Part shown: piece after piece, positions 24,099 through 33,527 of the stretch
Layout: each line of letters starts with the position of its first letter
How positions within the stretch are numbered: position 1 is the first letter of the stretch
DNA from: JBEVJK01 sp963791325
GTDB lineage: Bacteria; Pseudomonadota; Alphaproteobacteria; Rhizobiales; Rhizobiaceae
NCBI GenBank assembly: GCA_963791325.1
Contig: CAWBRU010000002.1
Span: 62,001-126,000, forward strand
Direction of reading: 5' to 3'
DNA: 64,000 bases
Notes under the pieces: generated by a model
The model's database searches: none
Told to the model about the DNA's origin: nothing
The model's input: the letters and a program-made list of their open reading frames with translations, nothing else
Translations under genes and position numbers: made by a program

Positions 24099-25295
24099 AT
24101 GGAAGAGACGTGGCGGTGGTTCGGGCCGAGCGACGCAGCGACGCTGTCGCATGCGCGCCAGGCGGGTGCGGCCGGGATCGTCACGGCGCTGCACGACATT
24201 CCCTACGGCGAGGTCTGGCCGGCCGCGGCGATCCGCGAGCGCCGGGCGCAGATTGCGTCCGACCCGTCGATGGGACTGCGCTGGAGCGTGGTCGAAAGCG
24301 TGCCCGTACACGAGGACATCAAGCTCGGGCGCGGCGATCTCGGCCGGCTCTATGCCAATTTCGCCGAGACGCTGCGCAACCTCGGCGACTGCGGCGTCAC
24401 CACAGTTTGCTACAATTTCATGCTCATACTCGACTGGACCCGCACGGACCTGGCCGTGCCGCTGCCGGGCGGCGGCACGGCGCTCAAGCTCAACATGCAT
24501 GAGCTGGCTGCGTTCGACTGGCTGATGCTCAAGCGCCGCGGCGCCGAAGCCGACTACACGGCAGACGTTCTGGTGCGTGCCGAAGCTTGGTTCGAGGCCA
24601 CGCCCGCCGCTGCCAAGGAACGGCTGCTCGCCAACGTCATGGCCGGACTGCCGGGCGCCTTCCGCCGCTACGATATCGGCGAATTGCGCGAGGTCATCGC
24701 CGAGCAGGCGAGCCTGTCGCACGCCACCTTGCGCACCAATCTCGTCCGCTTCCTCGAAGCGGTGGTCCCGGCCGCGGAACGGGCCGGGGTGACGCTCGCC
24801 ATTCATCCCGATGATCCGCCGCGCGATCTGGCCGGGCTCTGCCGCATCGTCAAGGACGCCGCCGACATCGCCTTCATCCTCGAAGCGGTTCCCTCGCCCA
24901 ACAGCGGACTGACGCTGTGCACGGGTTCGCTCGGCGCCAATCCCGACAATGACGTTCCGGCGATCGCCCAGCGCTTCGCCGACCGGATCAAGTTCGTCCA
25001 CCTGCGCAATGTGCGCAAGGAACCCGACGGCTCGTTCATGGAATCCGACCATTTGGACGGCGATGTCGACATGGTGGCCGTCATCGACACCCTGCTCGAA
25101 GAGGAACAGCGTCGGCGGCAGGCAGGCGAGGTCACCCCGCTGCCGTTCCGGCCGGATCACGGCCACCAGCTGATCGACGACGCCGGCCGGGAGACCCATC
25201 CCGGCTACCCGGTCATCGGCCGCCTGCGCGGTCTTGCCGAACTGCGTGGCGTCATCGCGGCGCTCGCCTATGAACGGGGGTATCCGCGGTCATGA
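24099..25295 (+). CDS. uxuA: D-mannonate dehydratase
   Basis: Converts D-mannonate to 2-dehydro-3-deoxy-D-gluconate in hexuronate breakdown, a cytosolic Mn2+/Fe2+ enzyme. The N terminus MEETWRWFGPSD matches the invariant UxuA start (ME-TWRW-GP). Other family blocks are TALHDIPYGEVWP, CYNFMLILDWTRTDL and LAIHPDDPPRDLAGLCRI, with metal-binding His/Asp. 398 residues, normal length. The frame is open further upstream but the family start and GGGGAGG before it fix ATG 24099. First gene of a rightward cluster with an ABC importer, GntR regulator and SDR; the nearby palindrome is a likely operator. Confidence 0.92.
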   Translation: MEETWRWFGPSDAATLSHARQAGAAGIVTALHDIPYGEVWPAAAIRERRAQIASDPSMGLRWSVVESVPVHEDIKLGRGDLGRLYANFAETLRNLGDCGVTTVCYNFMLILDWTRTDLAVPLPGGGTALKLNMHELAAFDWLMLKRRGAEADYTADVLVRAEAWFEATPAAAKERLLANVMAGLPGAFRRYDIGELREVIAEQASLSHATLRTNLVRFLEAVVPAAERAGVTLAIHPDDPPRDLAGLCRIVKDAADIAFILEAVPSPNSGLTLCTGSLGANPDNDVPAIAQRFADRIKFVHLRNVRKEPDGSFMESDHLDGDVDMVAVIDTLLEEEQRRRQAGEVTPLPFRPDHGHQLIDDAGRETHPGYPVIGRLRGLAELRGVIAALAYERGYPRS

Positions 25296-25386
25296 CGGCA
25301 GCGCGCCTTTGCCGCGCCGGGGCGCTCCCCACTATCGGCGAACCGCCTCCGCCGGCGGTCGGCCCCCGTTAGCCGGCGACGCGCGG

Positions 25387-26496
<1,110 letters not shown>

Positions 26497-26499
<3 letters not shown>

Positions 26500-26599
26500 A
26501 GCAATTCCAGGAAAAGTGGCAACGGTTTTCCGTCCGGAATTGCGAAAACCAAAGACTTAGAGCGGAGCACCGATTCAAAGAAACGGTGATCCGCTCTAG
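26497..26599. repeat. AGAGC-type palindromic intergenic repeat (rhizobial style)
   Basis: Two consecutive imperfect hairpins starting on the stop codon of the ATPase gene. The first pairs GCAATTCC with GGAATTGC and GGAAAA with TTTTCC. The second pairs AGAGCGGA with TCCGCTCT and CACCG with CGGTG. The motif CTAGAGC...AAAAGTG...GGTTTTC is a well-known dispersed element of Rhizobiales intergenic DNA. It fills nearly the whole gap between the ATPase and the binding-protein gene and would fold in the polycistronic mRNA. Confidence 0.7.
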
Positions 26600-26625
26600 C
26601 CAGTCATCAAGGAGGAGTGTCGACC

Positions 26626-27873
26626 ATGAACCATTTTTCCAAGCGCCTCACAGCCTTCGCCGTCGCCGCCGCAGCGCTGGCCTCGGCGGCACCTGCCGGC
26701 GCCGAGACCGTCACCGTGTTCCATGACAAGCCGTTCTACCAGGCCGGCTGGGACGGCTTGAGCGCGGCAGCCAAGAACGCCGGCATCGACCTGAAATTCA
26801 GCGCCTATGCCACCGACCAGTTTCAGGCCTTTATCCAGCAGGGCCTGATGTCGGGCGATGCGCCGGCGGCGTTTACCTGGTGGAACGGGACCAAGCTTGC
26901 CGAGATCGTCGACAGCGGCCAGATCGCGCCGCTCGACGACCTGTGGAAGAAGAAGATCGCCGCCGGCGAATACGACGCGTCGGCGGCCGAGCCGTTCAAG
27001 GTCAACGGCCATATCTATGGCATGCCGACCGGCATCAACCGGTGGATCGTGCTCTACAACAAGAAGCTGTTCGACAAGGCCGGCATCGCTGCCCCGCCGA
27101 AGACCTGGGACGAACTGATGGCCGACTGCGAGAAACTGAAGGCAGCCGGCATCACCCCGTTCAACGCCTCGCTGCAGGAGGGCTGGCGCGGCTTCGTCTG
27201 GTTCGAGGAGCTGCTGATCCGCACCGATCCGGACGCCTACGTGGCCCTCAATGAGGGCAAGCTCAAATATACGGATGAGCCGGTGCAGAAGGTGTTCAAG
27301 GTCTGGACCGACCTCTATTCCAAGGGCTATTTCACCGATCCGGCCAGCCAGGAAGAGCAGCTCGACTTCGCCCGCGGCAAGGCGGCCATGTATCTCGCCG
27401 GCGATTGGAACATCGGTCTGGTCGAGAAGGGCGGGCTCAAGCCGGGAACCGATTTCGGCGGCTTCATCATGCCCAATGTCGAGGCTTCGGTGCCCAATGT
27501 GGTGATCGTCGAGGCCTCGCCGCTGGTGATCAGCACCAAGGGCGCCGCGGATGCCGACGTGATGAAATTCGCCGACTGGTATCTGAGCTCCGACGCGATG
27601 AGCCCCTGGGCGAAGACGCCCGGCCTCTACACCGGCAATCTCAAGGCGCCGACCCCCAACCCGATCATCGGCGAGATCGCCAAGGCCGCAGCCGACGGCA
27701 AGTACCGGTCGATGACCCGCTACTGGGAGGCCTCGCCGTCCGAGATCGTGCTGCCGGCGGTCGAGGAGATGAACCACTTCATGACCAATCCCACCGCCGA
27801 CCAGGCCGGGACTGCCATGAAGAACATGGAGGCGATCGCCGCGCAGTACTGGGCGGCTCATCCGGCCAAGTAG
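26626..27873 (+). CDS. ABC transporter sugar-binding protein, family 1
   Basis: Periplasmic binding protein of 415 residues with a signal peptide (KRLTAFAVAAAALASAAPAGA, cleavage before ETV). Typical SBP_bac_1 segments: TWWNGTKLAEIVDSGQI, YGMPTGINRWIVLYNKKLF, WDELMADCEKLKAAGITPF and AAMYLAGDWNIGLVEKGG. GGAGGAG eight bases upstream supports ATG 26626 over the GTG at 26617. Genomic setting with uxuA suggests a uronate, aldouronate or uronate-containing oligosaccharide ligand; the sequence itself does not prove it. Confidence 0.9.
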   Translation: MNHFSKRLTAFAVAAAALASAAPAGAETVTVFHDKPFYQAGWDGLSAAAKNAGIDLKFSAYATDQFQAFIQQGLMSGDAPAAFTWWNGTKLAEIVDSGQIAPLDDLWKKKIAAGEYDASAAEPFKVNGHIYGMPTGINRWIVLYNKKLFDKAGIAAPPKTWDELMADCEKLKAAGITPFNASLQEGWRGFVWFEELLIRTDPDAYVALNEGKLKYTDEPVQKVFKVWTDLYSKGYFTDPASQEEQLDFARGKAAMYLAGDWNIGLVEKGGLKPGTDFGGFIMPNVEASVPNVVIVEASPLVISTKGAADADVMKFADWYLSSDAMSPWAKTPGLYTGNLKAPTPNPIIGEIAKAAADGKYRSMTRYWEASPSEIVLPAVEEMNHFMTNPTADQAGTAMKNMEAIAAQYWAAHPAK

Positions 27874-27903
27874 CGCGGCAAGCCGGGCGCCGAGGCAAGC
27901 GCG

Positions 27904-28851
27904 ATGATCGAGCCGGAGACCGCGTTCCTGCCGCCGCCCGGCATGCCGTCGCTCGAGGCCATGGCGAGGGCGGAACGCCGCCGGGGGCGGCGGCGGTTCT
28001 GGACGGCGCTCGGCTTCATGGCCCCGGCCCTCGCCTTCGTCGTGCCGTTCCTGCTCCTGCCGGTCGCCTTCAACGTCTATGCATCGCTGACGCGCTGGGC
28101 AAAATTCTCGGGGCTCGACCAGTTCGCCGGGGCCGAGAACTACCGGCGGCTGCTGTCCAACCCCAATTTCTTCACCGCCACGTCCAACACCGTGGCCTGG
28201 GTGGTCGCCTCCTTCGTGCTGCCGGCCCTAATCGGCCTGTCGCTGGCACTGCTGGCCAGAGGCATGCGCGGTGAGGAGGCGTTCAAGAGCATCTACTTCT
28301 TGCCGCGCATGTTCTCCGCCACCGCGGTCGGCGTGATCTGGTATTATGTCTATGCAAATGAGGGCATCATCAACTCGGCCCTGCGCACCGTCGGCCTGCC
28401 CGGGCTCGCCAGCCGCTGGCTTTACGAGGCCGACCTCGCCACCCCCGCGATGATCCTCACCCATCTCTGGCAGCAGGTCGGCCTGACCATGGTGCTGCTG
28501 CTGCTCGGCCTCAACGCGCTGCCGACCGAGCCGATCGAAGCGGCCAAGGTCGACGGCGCGTCGCGCTGGCAGGTCTTCCGCCACATCGTGCTGCCGCTCT
28601 TGGCGCCGACGATCCTGGTGGTGGTCACCGTCTCCGTGCTCGCCGGCTTCACCTCCTTCGACCTGGTCTGGGTGATGGGCCGCGACTTTCCCAACCGCTC
28701 GACCCTGACGCTCGCCGTCAACCAGTATTGGGAGTCGTTCCGCGCCGGCTATTGGGGCTATGGCGCGGCGATCGCCGTGGTTCTCGGCCTGATCGCCCTC
28801 AGCATCAGCTGGTCGCTGGGCGCGCTCCAGCAGCGCCTCGACCGACGCTAG
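27904..28851 (+). CDS. ABC sugar permease, MalF/UgpA type
   Basis: 315-residue inner-membrane permease with six helices and the EAA loop EPIEAAKVDGASRWQVFRHIVLPLLAP, which contacts the ATPase. Begins with a charged cytosolic N terminus (MARAERRRGRRRFW). 30 bp after the binding protein and 10 bp before the second permease. Forms the translocation path with the next gene product. Confidence 0.9.
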   Translation: MIEPETAFLPPPGMPSLEAMARAERRRGRRRFWTALGFMAPALAFVVPFLLLPVAFNVYASLTRWAKFSGLDQFAGAENYRRLLSNPNFFTATSNTVAWVVASFVLPALIGLSLALLARGMRGEEAFKSIYFLPRMFSATAVGVIWYYVYANEGIINSALRTVGLPGLASRWLYEADLATPAMILTHLWQQVGLTMVLLLLGLNALPTEPIEAAKVDGASRWQVFRHIVLPLLAPTILVVVTVSVLAGFTSFDLVWVMGRDFPNRSTLTLAVNQYWESFRAGYWGYGAAIAVVLGLIALSISWSLGALQQRLDRR

Positions 28852-28861
28852 GACCGATCCG

Positions 28862-29746
28862 ATGGCTGCCTTCGACCTCGCCGGCCTCGACCTCGACGCG
28901 ATCTCGGCGCGCGAGCGGCGAGCCGCCGGCGGTTCCTGGGCCGTGTGGATCTTCGCTGTCCTGCTCGCCTTCGCCTGGCTGGTGCCGTTCTATTATCTGC
29001 TCGTCTCGGTGTTCAAATCGAACGCCGAATACGGCACCGGCAACCCGCTGGCGCTGCCGCATTCCATCGGCCCGCTCGCCGACAATATCGCCGAGGCCTG
29101 GTCCAAGGCGCGCATGGCGGAAGGCATGTTCAACTCCGCGCTCTACGGGGTCTGCGGTGCCGGCGCTGCCGTATTCATCGCCGCGCTGGCGGCCTATGGC
29201 CTGACGCGCATCGAGTTTCGCGGCAAGGGCTTCTGGTTCCTGCTGATTTTCTCCGGGACGATCTTCCCGCTGCAGATGTATCTGATCCCGCTGTTCATCG
29301 GCTACAGCAGGCTCGGGCTCAACAATACGCGGCTTGGGATGGTGCTGTTCTATATAGCGATCTGCATCCCCTTCCCGGTGCTTGTGCTGCGCAACTACAT
29401 GGCCGGCCTGCCGCGCGAGATGGACGAGGCCGCCCGTCTCGACGGCTGCTCCGAGTGGCGCATCTTCCGCTCGATCGTGCTGCCGAACTGCTGGGGGCCG
29501 ATGACGGCGCTGTTCCTGATCCAGTTCACCTGGGTCTGGAACGATCTGCTGTTCTCCATGGTGCTGACCAGCCGCGAGGAGGTGCGCTCGCTGATGAACG
29601 GGCTGATGGTGCTGCAAGGCAGCTATGCGGCGCAGACGCCGAACGTGGTGATGACCGCAACCCTGCTGGCCAGTCTGCCGACGGTGGCTCTGTTCTTCCT
29701 GCTCCGCCGGCATTTCATGAACGGCTTGCGGCTGCAGGGTCTCTAG
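28862..29746 (+). CDS. ABC sugar permease, MalG/UgpE type
   Basis: 294-residue inner-membrane permease, second half of the CUT1 importer. EAA loop PREMDEAARLDGCSEWRIFRSIVLP and C-terminal RRHFMNGLRLQGL, the usual MalG-type end (xGLxxGA/G-like). Six hydrophobic helices. Follows the first permease by 10 bp and precedes the GntR regulator by 14 bp. Confidence 0.9.
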   Translation: MAAFDLAGLDLDAISARERRAAGGSWAVWIFAVLLAFAWLVPFYYLLVSVFKSNAEYGTGNPLALPHSIGPLADNIAEAWSKARMAEGMFNSALYGVCGAGAAVFIAALAAYGLTRIEFRGKGFWFLLIFSGTIFPLQMYLIPLFIGYSRLGLNNTRLGMVLFYIAICIPFPVLVLRNYMAGLPREMDEAARLDGCSEWRIFRSIVLPNCWGPMTALFLIQFTWVWNDLLFSMVLTSREEVRSLMNGLMVLQGSYAAQTPNVVMTATLLASLPTVALFFLLRRHFMNGLRLQGL

Positions 29747-29760
29747 GAGGAGACGGCGCG

Positions 29761-30543
29761 GTGACGACCGAGAGCCTGGGCACGCACAATTTTCTGGAAC
29801 GGCGGCCGAACGAGCCGGGCAGCGGCGCCTCGGTGACCGCGCGCACATTCGAGATCCTCCTCGACCAGATCCTGACCTTCCGGCTGAAGCCGCACGAATT
29901 CGTCTCCGAGAAGACGGTGTCCGAGGCCCTGGGCGTGAGCCGCACACCGGTGCGGGAAGCCTTGGCACGGTTGGCCGGGCTCGGGCTGATCGACATCTAT
30001 CCCCAGCGGGGCAGCCGGGTGGCGCCGCTGCGGGTGGCAGACCTCGAAAAATCGCAGTTCCTGCGCGAGGCGCTCGAACTCGGACTGGTCAAGCGCGCGG
30101 TGGAAAGCCCGACCCGGCAGCTTCTGGTCGACAAGCTCAAGGCGGAGCTCGCCATCCAGGAGACGTTCGTGACGATTGCCGACGACCGGCGCTTCTTCAA
30201 GTCCGACGAGCTGTTCCACCAGCACATCGCGGCTCATGCCGGACTGCCCGGCATCTGGGCCGACATCAGCGCCGCCAAGCTGCATATGGACCGCTTCCGC
30301 GCGCTGTCCTTCCCGCGGCTCGACAGTATGGCCGTGGTGCTTGGCCAGCATCGCCGGATCGTGGCCGCGCTCGACGCCGGCGACCTGTCGGAAACCGAGG
30401 AGGCGATGCGCAGCCATCTGCGCCGCATCTTCGACGTCCTCGACGAGGTCAAGGCAAGGCACTCTCAATTTTTCGAGGCTTCCGACCTCGCTCCGGCCAC
30501 AGCCAGGCCCGGCGCGGCTGCGATGGCGCAAGAAATACCCTGA
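29761..30543 (+). CDS. GntR-family (FadR/FCD) transcriptional regulator
   Basis: 260 residues. N-terminal winged helix with VSEKTVSEALGVSRTPVREALARLAGLGLIDIYPQRGSRV, then an all-helical FCD ligand domain with metal-type histidines (SDELFHQHIAAHAG, LGQHRRIVAALDAGD, EAMRSHLRRIFD). GTG start at 29761 with GGAGGAGA upstream. Located inside the uxuA-transporter cluster, so probably the local repressor responding to a uronate or aldonate; the 22-bp palindrome before uxuA is the best operator candidate. Confidence 0.87.
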   Translation: MTTESLGTHNFLERRPNEPGSGASVTARTFEILLDQILTFRLKPHEFVSEKTVSEALGVSRTPVREALARLAGLGLIDIYPQRGSRVAPLRVADLEKSQFLREALELGLVKRAVESPTRQLLVDKLKAELAIQETFVTIADDRRFFKSDELFHQHIAAHAGLPGIWADISAAKLHMDRFRALSFPRLDSMAVVLGQHRRIVAALDAGDLSETEEAMRSHLRRIFDVLDEVKARHSQFFEASDLAPATARPGAAAMAQEIP

Positions 30544-30571
30544 GCGCCCCTCTTCGGGGTTGGCCGACCTT

Positions 30572-30614
30572 ATGCCAGTCGACACTTCATGCCATCATAC
30601 CGGTATGCCATCAT
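30572..30614. promoter_or_regulatory. Triple ATGCCA direct repeat with CATACCGGTATG palindrome
   Basis: ATGCCA occurs at 30572, 30589 and 30605, spaced 17 and 16 bp; the last two copies extend to ATGCCATCAT. Between them lies the 12-bp palindrome CATACCGGTATG (30596-30607). The cluster is 25-67 bp before the SDR start and after the GntR stop, a position fitting an operator or activator site for the SDR. Binding protein unknown. Confidence 0.4.
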
Positions 30615-30638
30615 CCCGGGTTCACGAGGGAGGGAAAG

Positions 30639-31415
30639 ATGACCATTGCGACAACCACTCCGAGCTTCGATCTCACCGGCAAGGTCGTGCTCGTCACCGG
30701 TGCCTCGCGCGGCATCGGTCGGGCCTGCGCGCTGGCCGCAGCCGGCGCCGGCGCCGACCTCGTTCTTGGGGTCCGCAATCCCGCCGACGTCGAGGCGCTC
30801 GCTGCGGAGATCGAGGCGGCCGGGAAGCGGGCACTTGCGGTCCCCATGGACCTCGCCGATCTCACCGGCGTGCGGGCGGCGGTCGCCGAAGCCGAGACGG
30901 CATTCGGGCGCATCGACGTGCTCGTCAACAATGTCGGCATCGGGCCCGAGAACCTGGCCGAAAACGTCACCGAGTTCGATTTCGACGACACGGTCGACAT
31001 CAATCTCAAGGGTACCTTCTTCACCACCCAGGCGGTCGGACGCGGCATGATCGCGCGCAAATCGGGCCGAATCATCAACATCAGCTCGCAAGCCGGGACG
31101 GTGACCCTGCGCGGCGAGGCGATCTATTGCATGACCAAGGCGGCGATCAACCATTTGACCCGGTGCCTGGCTGCCGAATGGGCCGAGCACGGCATTGCCG
31201 TCAACAGCGTGGCGCCGACCTTCATCTTCACCGACGGCACCCGGCCCGCCCTTTCGGACCCGGCCTTCCACGCCGCGACGCTCGCCCACATCCCGCTCGG
31301 CCGGATCGGCGATCCGATCGATGTCGCCGGCACGGTCGTGTTCCTCGCTTCGCCCGCCGCGGCGCTGATCACCGGCACCAACATCCTCGTCGACGGCGGC
31401 TGGTCGGTGAAGTAG
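30639..31415 (+). CDS. SDR-family oxidoreductase of the uronate cluster
   Basis: NAD(P)-dependent short-chain dehydrogenase, 258 residues. Rossmann motif TGASRGIG (about 20-27), NNVG, ISSQAG with the catalytic Ser, and YCMTK with the catalytic Tyr/Lys. C terminus LITGTNILVDGGWSVK is standard. GAGGGAGG precedes ATG 30639. By position at the end of the uxuA cluster it could be a mannonate/fructuronate or gluconate-type oxidoreductase, which would supply mannonate to UxuA; this is inference from context. Confidence 0.85.
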   Translation: MTIATTTPSFDLTGKVVLVTGASRGIGRACALAAAGAGADLVLGVRNPADVEALAAEIEAAGKRALAVPMDLADLTGVRAAVAEAETAFGRIDVLVNNVGIGPENLAENVTEFDFDDTVDINLKGTFFTTQAVGRGMIARKSGRIINISSQAGTVTLRGEAIYCMTKAAINHLTRCLAAEWAEHGIAVNSVAPTFIFTDGTRPALSDPAFHAATLAHIPLGRIGDPIDVAGTVVFLASPAAALITGTNILVDGGWSVK

Positions 31416-31497
31416 TCCAGCTGCCGCAGCGGCGAGTTCTCACCCGGGAACCATCTCCTCATGGACCGATTAGCTCCCGAGGAGCCTGGAGCTTGTC

Positions 31498-31662
31498 ATG
31501 GACTGGATCATAAATTGGTGGCCGGCGACCGTGCTTGGCCCGATCGTGCTGATCATCCTGATCGCCTACGCCTTGGTGACCCGCCGACGGCTGACCCCGC
31601 GCGAGAAGCAGGAGCGGCACGAAGGGATCAAAGAGGTGTATCGGCACAATCCGGACGCCTGA
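31498..31662 (+). CDS. 54-residue single-helix membrane protein
   Basis: Short gene: an amphipathic tryptophan-rich start (MDWIINWWPATV), one hydrophobic helix (LGPIVLIILIAYALV), a basic stop-transfer stretch (TRRRLTPREKQER) and a polar tail ending HNPDA. ATG 31498 has GGAGC about eight bases upstream. Positive-inside rule places the C terminus in the cytoplasm. Family not recognised. Sits alone between two SDR genes. Confidence 0.6.
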   Translation: MDWIINWWPATVLGPIVLIILIAYALVTRRRLTPREKQERHEGIKEVYRHNPDA

Positions 31663-31665
31663 AGC

Positions 31666-31697
31666 CGGCGCGGCCATTGCCGCCGCCGTCCGCGCCG
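31666..31697. terminator. Stem-loop between convergent genes
   Basis: Perfect 8-bp arms CGGCGCGG and CCGCGCCG with a 16-base loop, exactly filling the gap between the stop of the small membrane protein and the stop of the leftward SDR. A plausible bidirectional terminator without a T-run. Confidence 0.45.
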
Positions 31698-32474
31698 TCA
31701 GCTCTTGGGCGGATTAAGGCGGAAATCCTTGCCTTCCGGCAGCAGTTGGCCGCCGTCGACGACGATCGTGGTGCCGGTGATATAGGCCGCCTCGTCGGAG
31801 GCCAGGAACAGGAAGGCGTTGGCGACCTCGCGCGGGGTGCCGAGCCGGCCGAGCGGGATGGCGGCTTCCATGGAGCGGATGAACGCCGCGCCGCGATAGA
31901 GCTGGATGGCTTCGGTCAGGATGTTGCCGGGTTCGACGCCGTTCACGGTGATTCCGTAGCCCGAAAACTCCAGCGCCGCAGCCCGGATCAGCCCGTTGAT
32001 GCCCGCCTTGGTCGCGGAATAGTGGCCATGGCCCGGGCTGGTGACATGGGGGCCGGTGATCGACGAGGTGAACAGCATCCGCCCGTAGCCCTGGGCTTTC
32101 ATCGGAAGGAGCGCGGCGCGGGCGGCGTTGAAGCTGCCGCGCAGATTGACCGCCATCACCCGGTCCCAGTCCGCCGGACTGGTATGCTCCAGCAGCTGCC
32201 ACGGATAGATGCCGGCATTCTGGACGATGATGTCGAGGCGCCCGTGCCGGGCGACGGCGGCAGCGACCGCAGCCTCCGCTTCGGCGTAGACCGAGATGTC
32301 GGTGGCGACGAAGGCGGCGCCCAAGGCGGCGGCGGTTTGGGCACCGACATCGGCCTCGCTGTCGGCCAGCACCAGGCGGGCGCCCTCTTCGGCGAAGCGC
32401 TCGGCGATCCCCCGGCCGATGCCGCGCGCGGCGCCGACAATGAGGGCCACCTTGCCGTCGAGCCTTTTGGTCAT
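31698..32474 (-). CDS. SDR-family oxidoreductase linked to a sugar ABC transporter
   Basis: 258 residues. VGAARGIGRG Rossmann loop, QNAG, TSSITG with the catalytic Ser and YSATK with Tyr/Lys; ends YITGTTIVVDGGQ. Starts at ATG 32474, overlapping the permease stop by ATGA, so it is the last gene of the ribose-type transporter operon. Probably oxidises the sugar, or a first catabolic product, taken up by that transporter. Exact substrate unknown. Confidence 0.86.
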   Translation of the reverse strand: MTKRLDGKVALIVGAARGIGRGIAERFAEEGARLVLADSEADVGAQTAAALGAAFVATDISVYAEAEAAVAAAVARHGRLDIIVQNAGIYPWQLLEHTSPADWDRVMAVNLRGSFNAARAALLPMKAQGYGRMLFTSSITGPHVTSPGHGHYSATKAGINGLIRAAALEFSGYGITVNGVEPGNILTEAIQLYRGAAFIRSMEAAIPLGRLGTPREVANAFLFLASDEAAYITGTTIVVDGGQLLPEGKDFRLNPPKS

Positions 32475-33466
32475 GCGAGTCTCTGCCGGATGCTCTGTTT
32501 GAGCGTATCGAGGAGTACGGCGGCGAGCACCAGCAGGCCGTGGATCACCTGGGTGAAATTGGCCGGCAGGCCCATCAGGTTGATGGCGGTGTTGATCGCC
32601 GAGAGGAGCAGCACGCCGGCATAGACGCCGGGCAGCGAGCCGACGCCGCCCTTCAGGCTGACGCCGCCGATGACCACCGCGGCAAAGGCGTTGAACAAAA
32701 GGCCGATGCCCAGATTGGCGGTGGCGCCCGAGGTGCGGATCGCCAGCAGCCAGCCGGACAGGCCGGCGATCGCGCCGGCCAGCACGAAGGCGATCACCAA
32801 ATAGCGGTTGACGCGGATGCCGGCGCGAAATGTCGCCGTCTCGTTGCCGCCGATCATCACCAGATGCCGGCCGAACGGGGTCTTGGCCAAGATCAGCGAA
32901 AACGCCACGAAGCAGGCGATGGCGATCCAGGCGGTCAGCGGCAGCCCGGCCAGGCGCTGGATGCCGAGCCAGCGGATCGCCGGCGCCAGATCCTGGGCCG
33001 AGCGGCCGCCCGATACGGCCAGCACCAGCCCCCGCACCCAGATATAGGAGGCGAGCGTGATGATGAAGGCGCTCATCTTGAGCCGCACGATTAGCAAGCC
33101 GTTGATCGTTCCGATCAGCGCGCCGATGCCGAGCGCCAGGACGAGCGACACCGGCAAGGCCAGCCAGGCCGGGGTAAGCTGGAGACCGATGCCGATGCCC
33201 GCCGAGCAGAACAGGATGCCGACCGCCATCGCCGCCAGCGCCGCCACCGACTCGACCGAGAGGTCCATATGGCCGGCGATGATCACCAGAGCGAGCCCGA
33301 TCGACATCACGCCGAGCACGCTCGAGGCCTCGATGATGTTGGCGAAGATGCCGAGCTGGAAGAAATTGGGAACGAACAGCGAGAACAGGACCAGCACGAC
33401 GAGCAGCATGAACCAGACGAGGTTGTCGAGCAAAACCTCGAGCGTGCGGCGCGTGCGAAGGTCCAT
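32471..33466 (-). CDS. Sugar ABC permease, RbsC/FrcC-like
   Basis: 331-residue BPD_transp_2 permease with 8-10 helices and the conserved segment GGNETATFRAGIRVNRY before the last helices, plus FNAFAAVVIGGVSLKGGVG. Forms a CUT2-type importer with the binding protein and single-domain ATPase upstream. Separated from the binding-protein gene by 61 bp containing a strong hairpin. Confidence 0.88.
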   Translation of the reverse strand: MDLRTRRTLEVLLDNLVWFMLLVVLVLFSLFVPNFFQLGIFANIIEASSVLGVMSIGLALVIIAGHMDLSVESVAALAAMAVGILFCSAGIGIGLQLTPAWLALPVSLVLALGIGALIGTINGLLIVRLKMSAFIITLASYIWVRGLVLAVSGGRSAQDLAPAIRWLGIQRLAGLPLTAWIAIACFVAFSLILAKTPFGRHLVMIGGNETATFRAGIRVNRYLVIAFVLAGAIAGLSGWLLAIRTSGATANLGIGLLFNAFAAVVIGGVSLKGGVGSLPGVYAGVLLLSAINTAINLMGLPANFTQVIHGLLVLAAVLLDTLKQSIRQRLA

Positions 33467-33489
33467 GGGCGGATTGTCCGGGGCAAGAC

Positions 33490-33512
33490 GCCCGGGCCGG
33501 GACGGCCCGGGC
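33490..33512 (-). promoter_or_regulatory. Intercistronic GC hairpin after the binding-protein gene
   Basis: Perfect 9-bp arms GCCCGGGCC and GGCCCGGGC with a five-base loop. It lies inside an operon, 16 bp after the binding-protein stop and 24 bp before the permease start. Hairpins in this position are known in binding-protein operons (malE-malF type) to protect the upstream mRNA or partly stop transcription, giving more binding protein than permease. Confidence 0.55.
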
Positions 33513-33527
33513 CGCTGAAGGGAAGCC

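Noticed and set aside
23940..25199. 419-codon minus-strand frame opposite uxuA
   Set aside because: Overlaps a well-conserved uxuA; translation lacks any domain.
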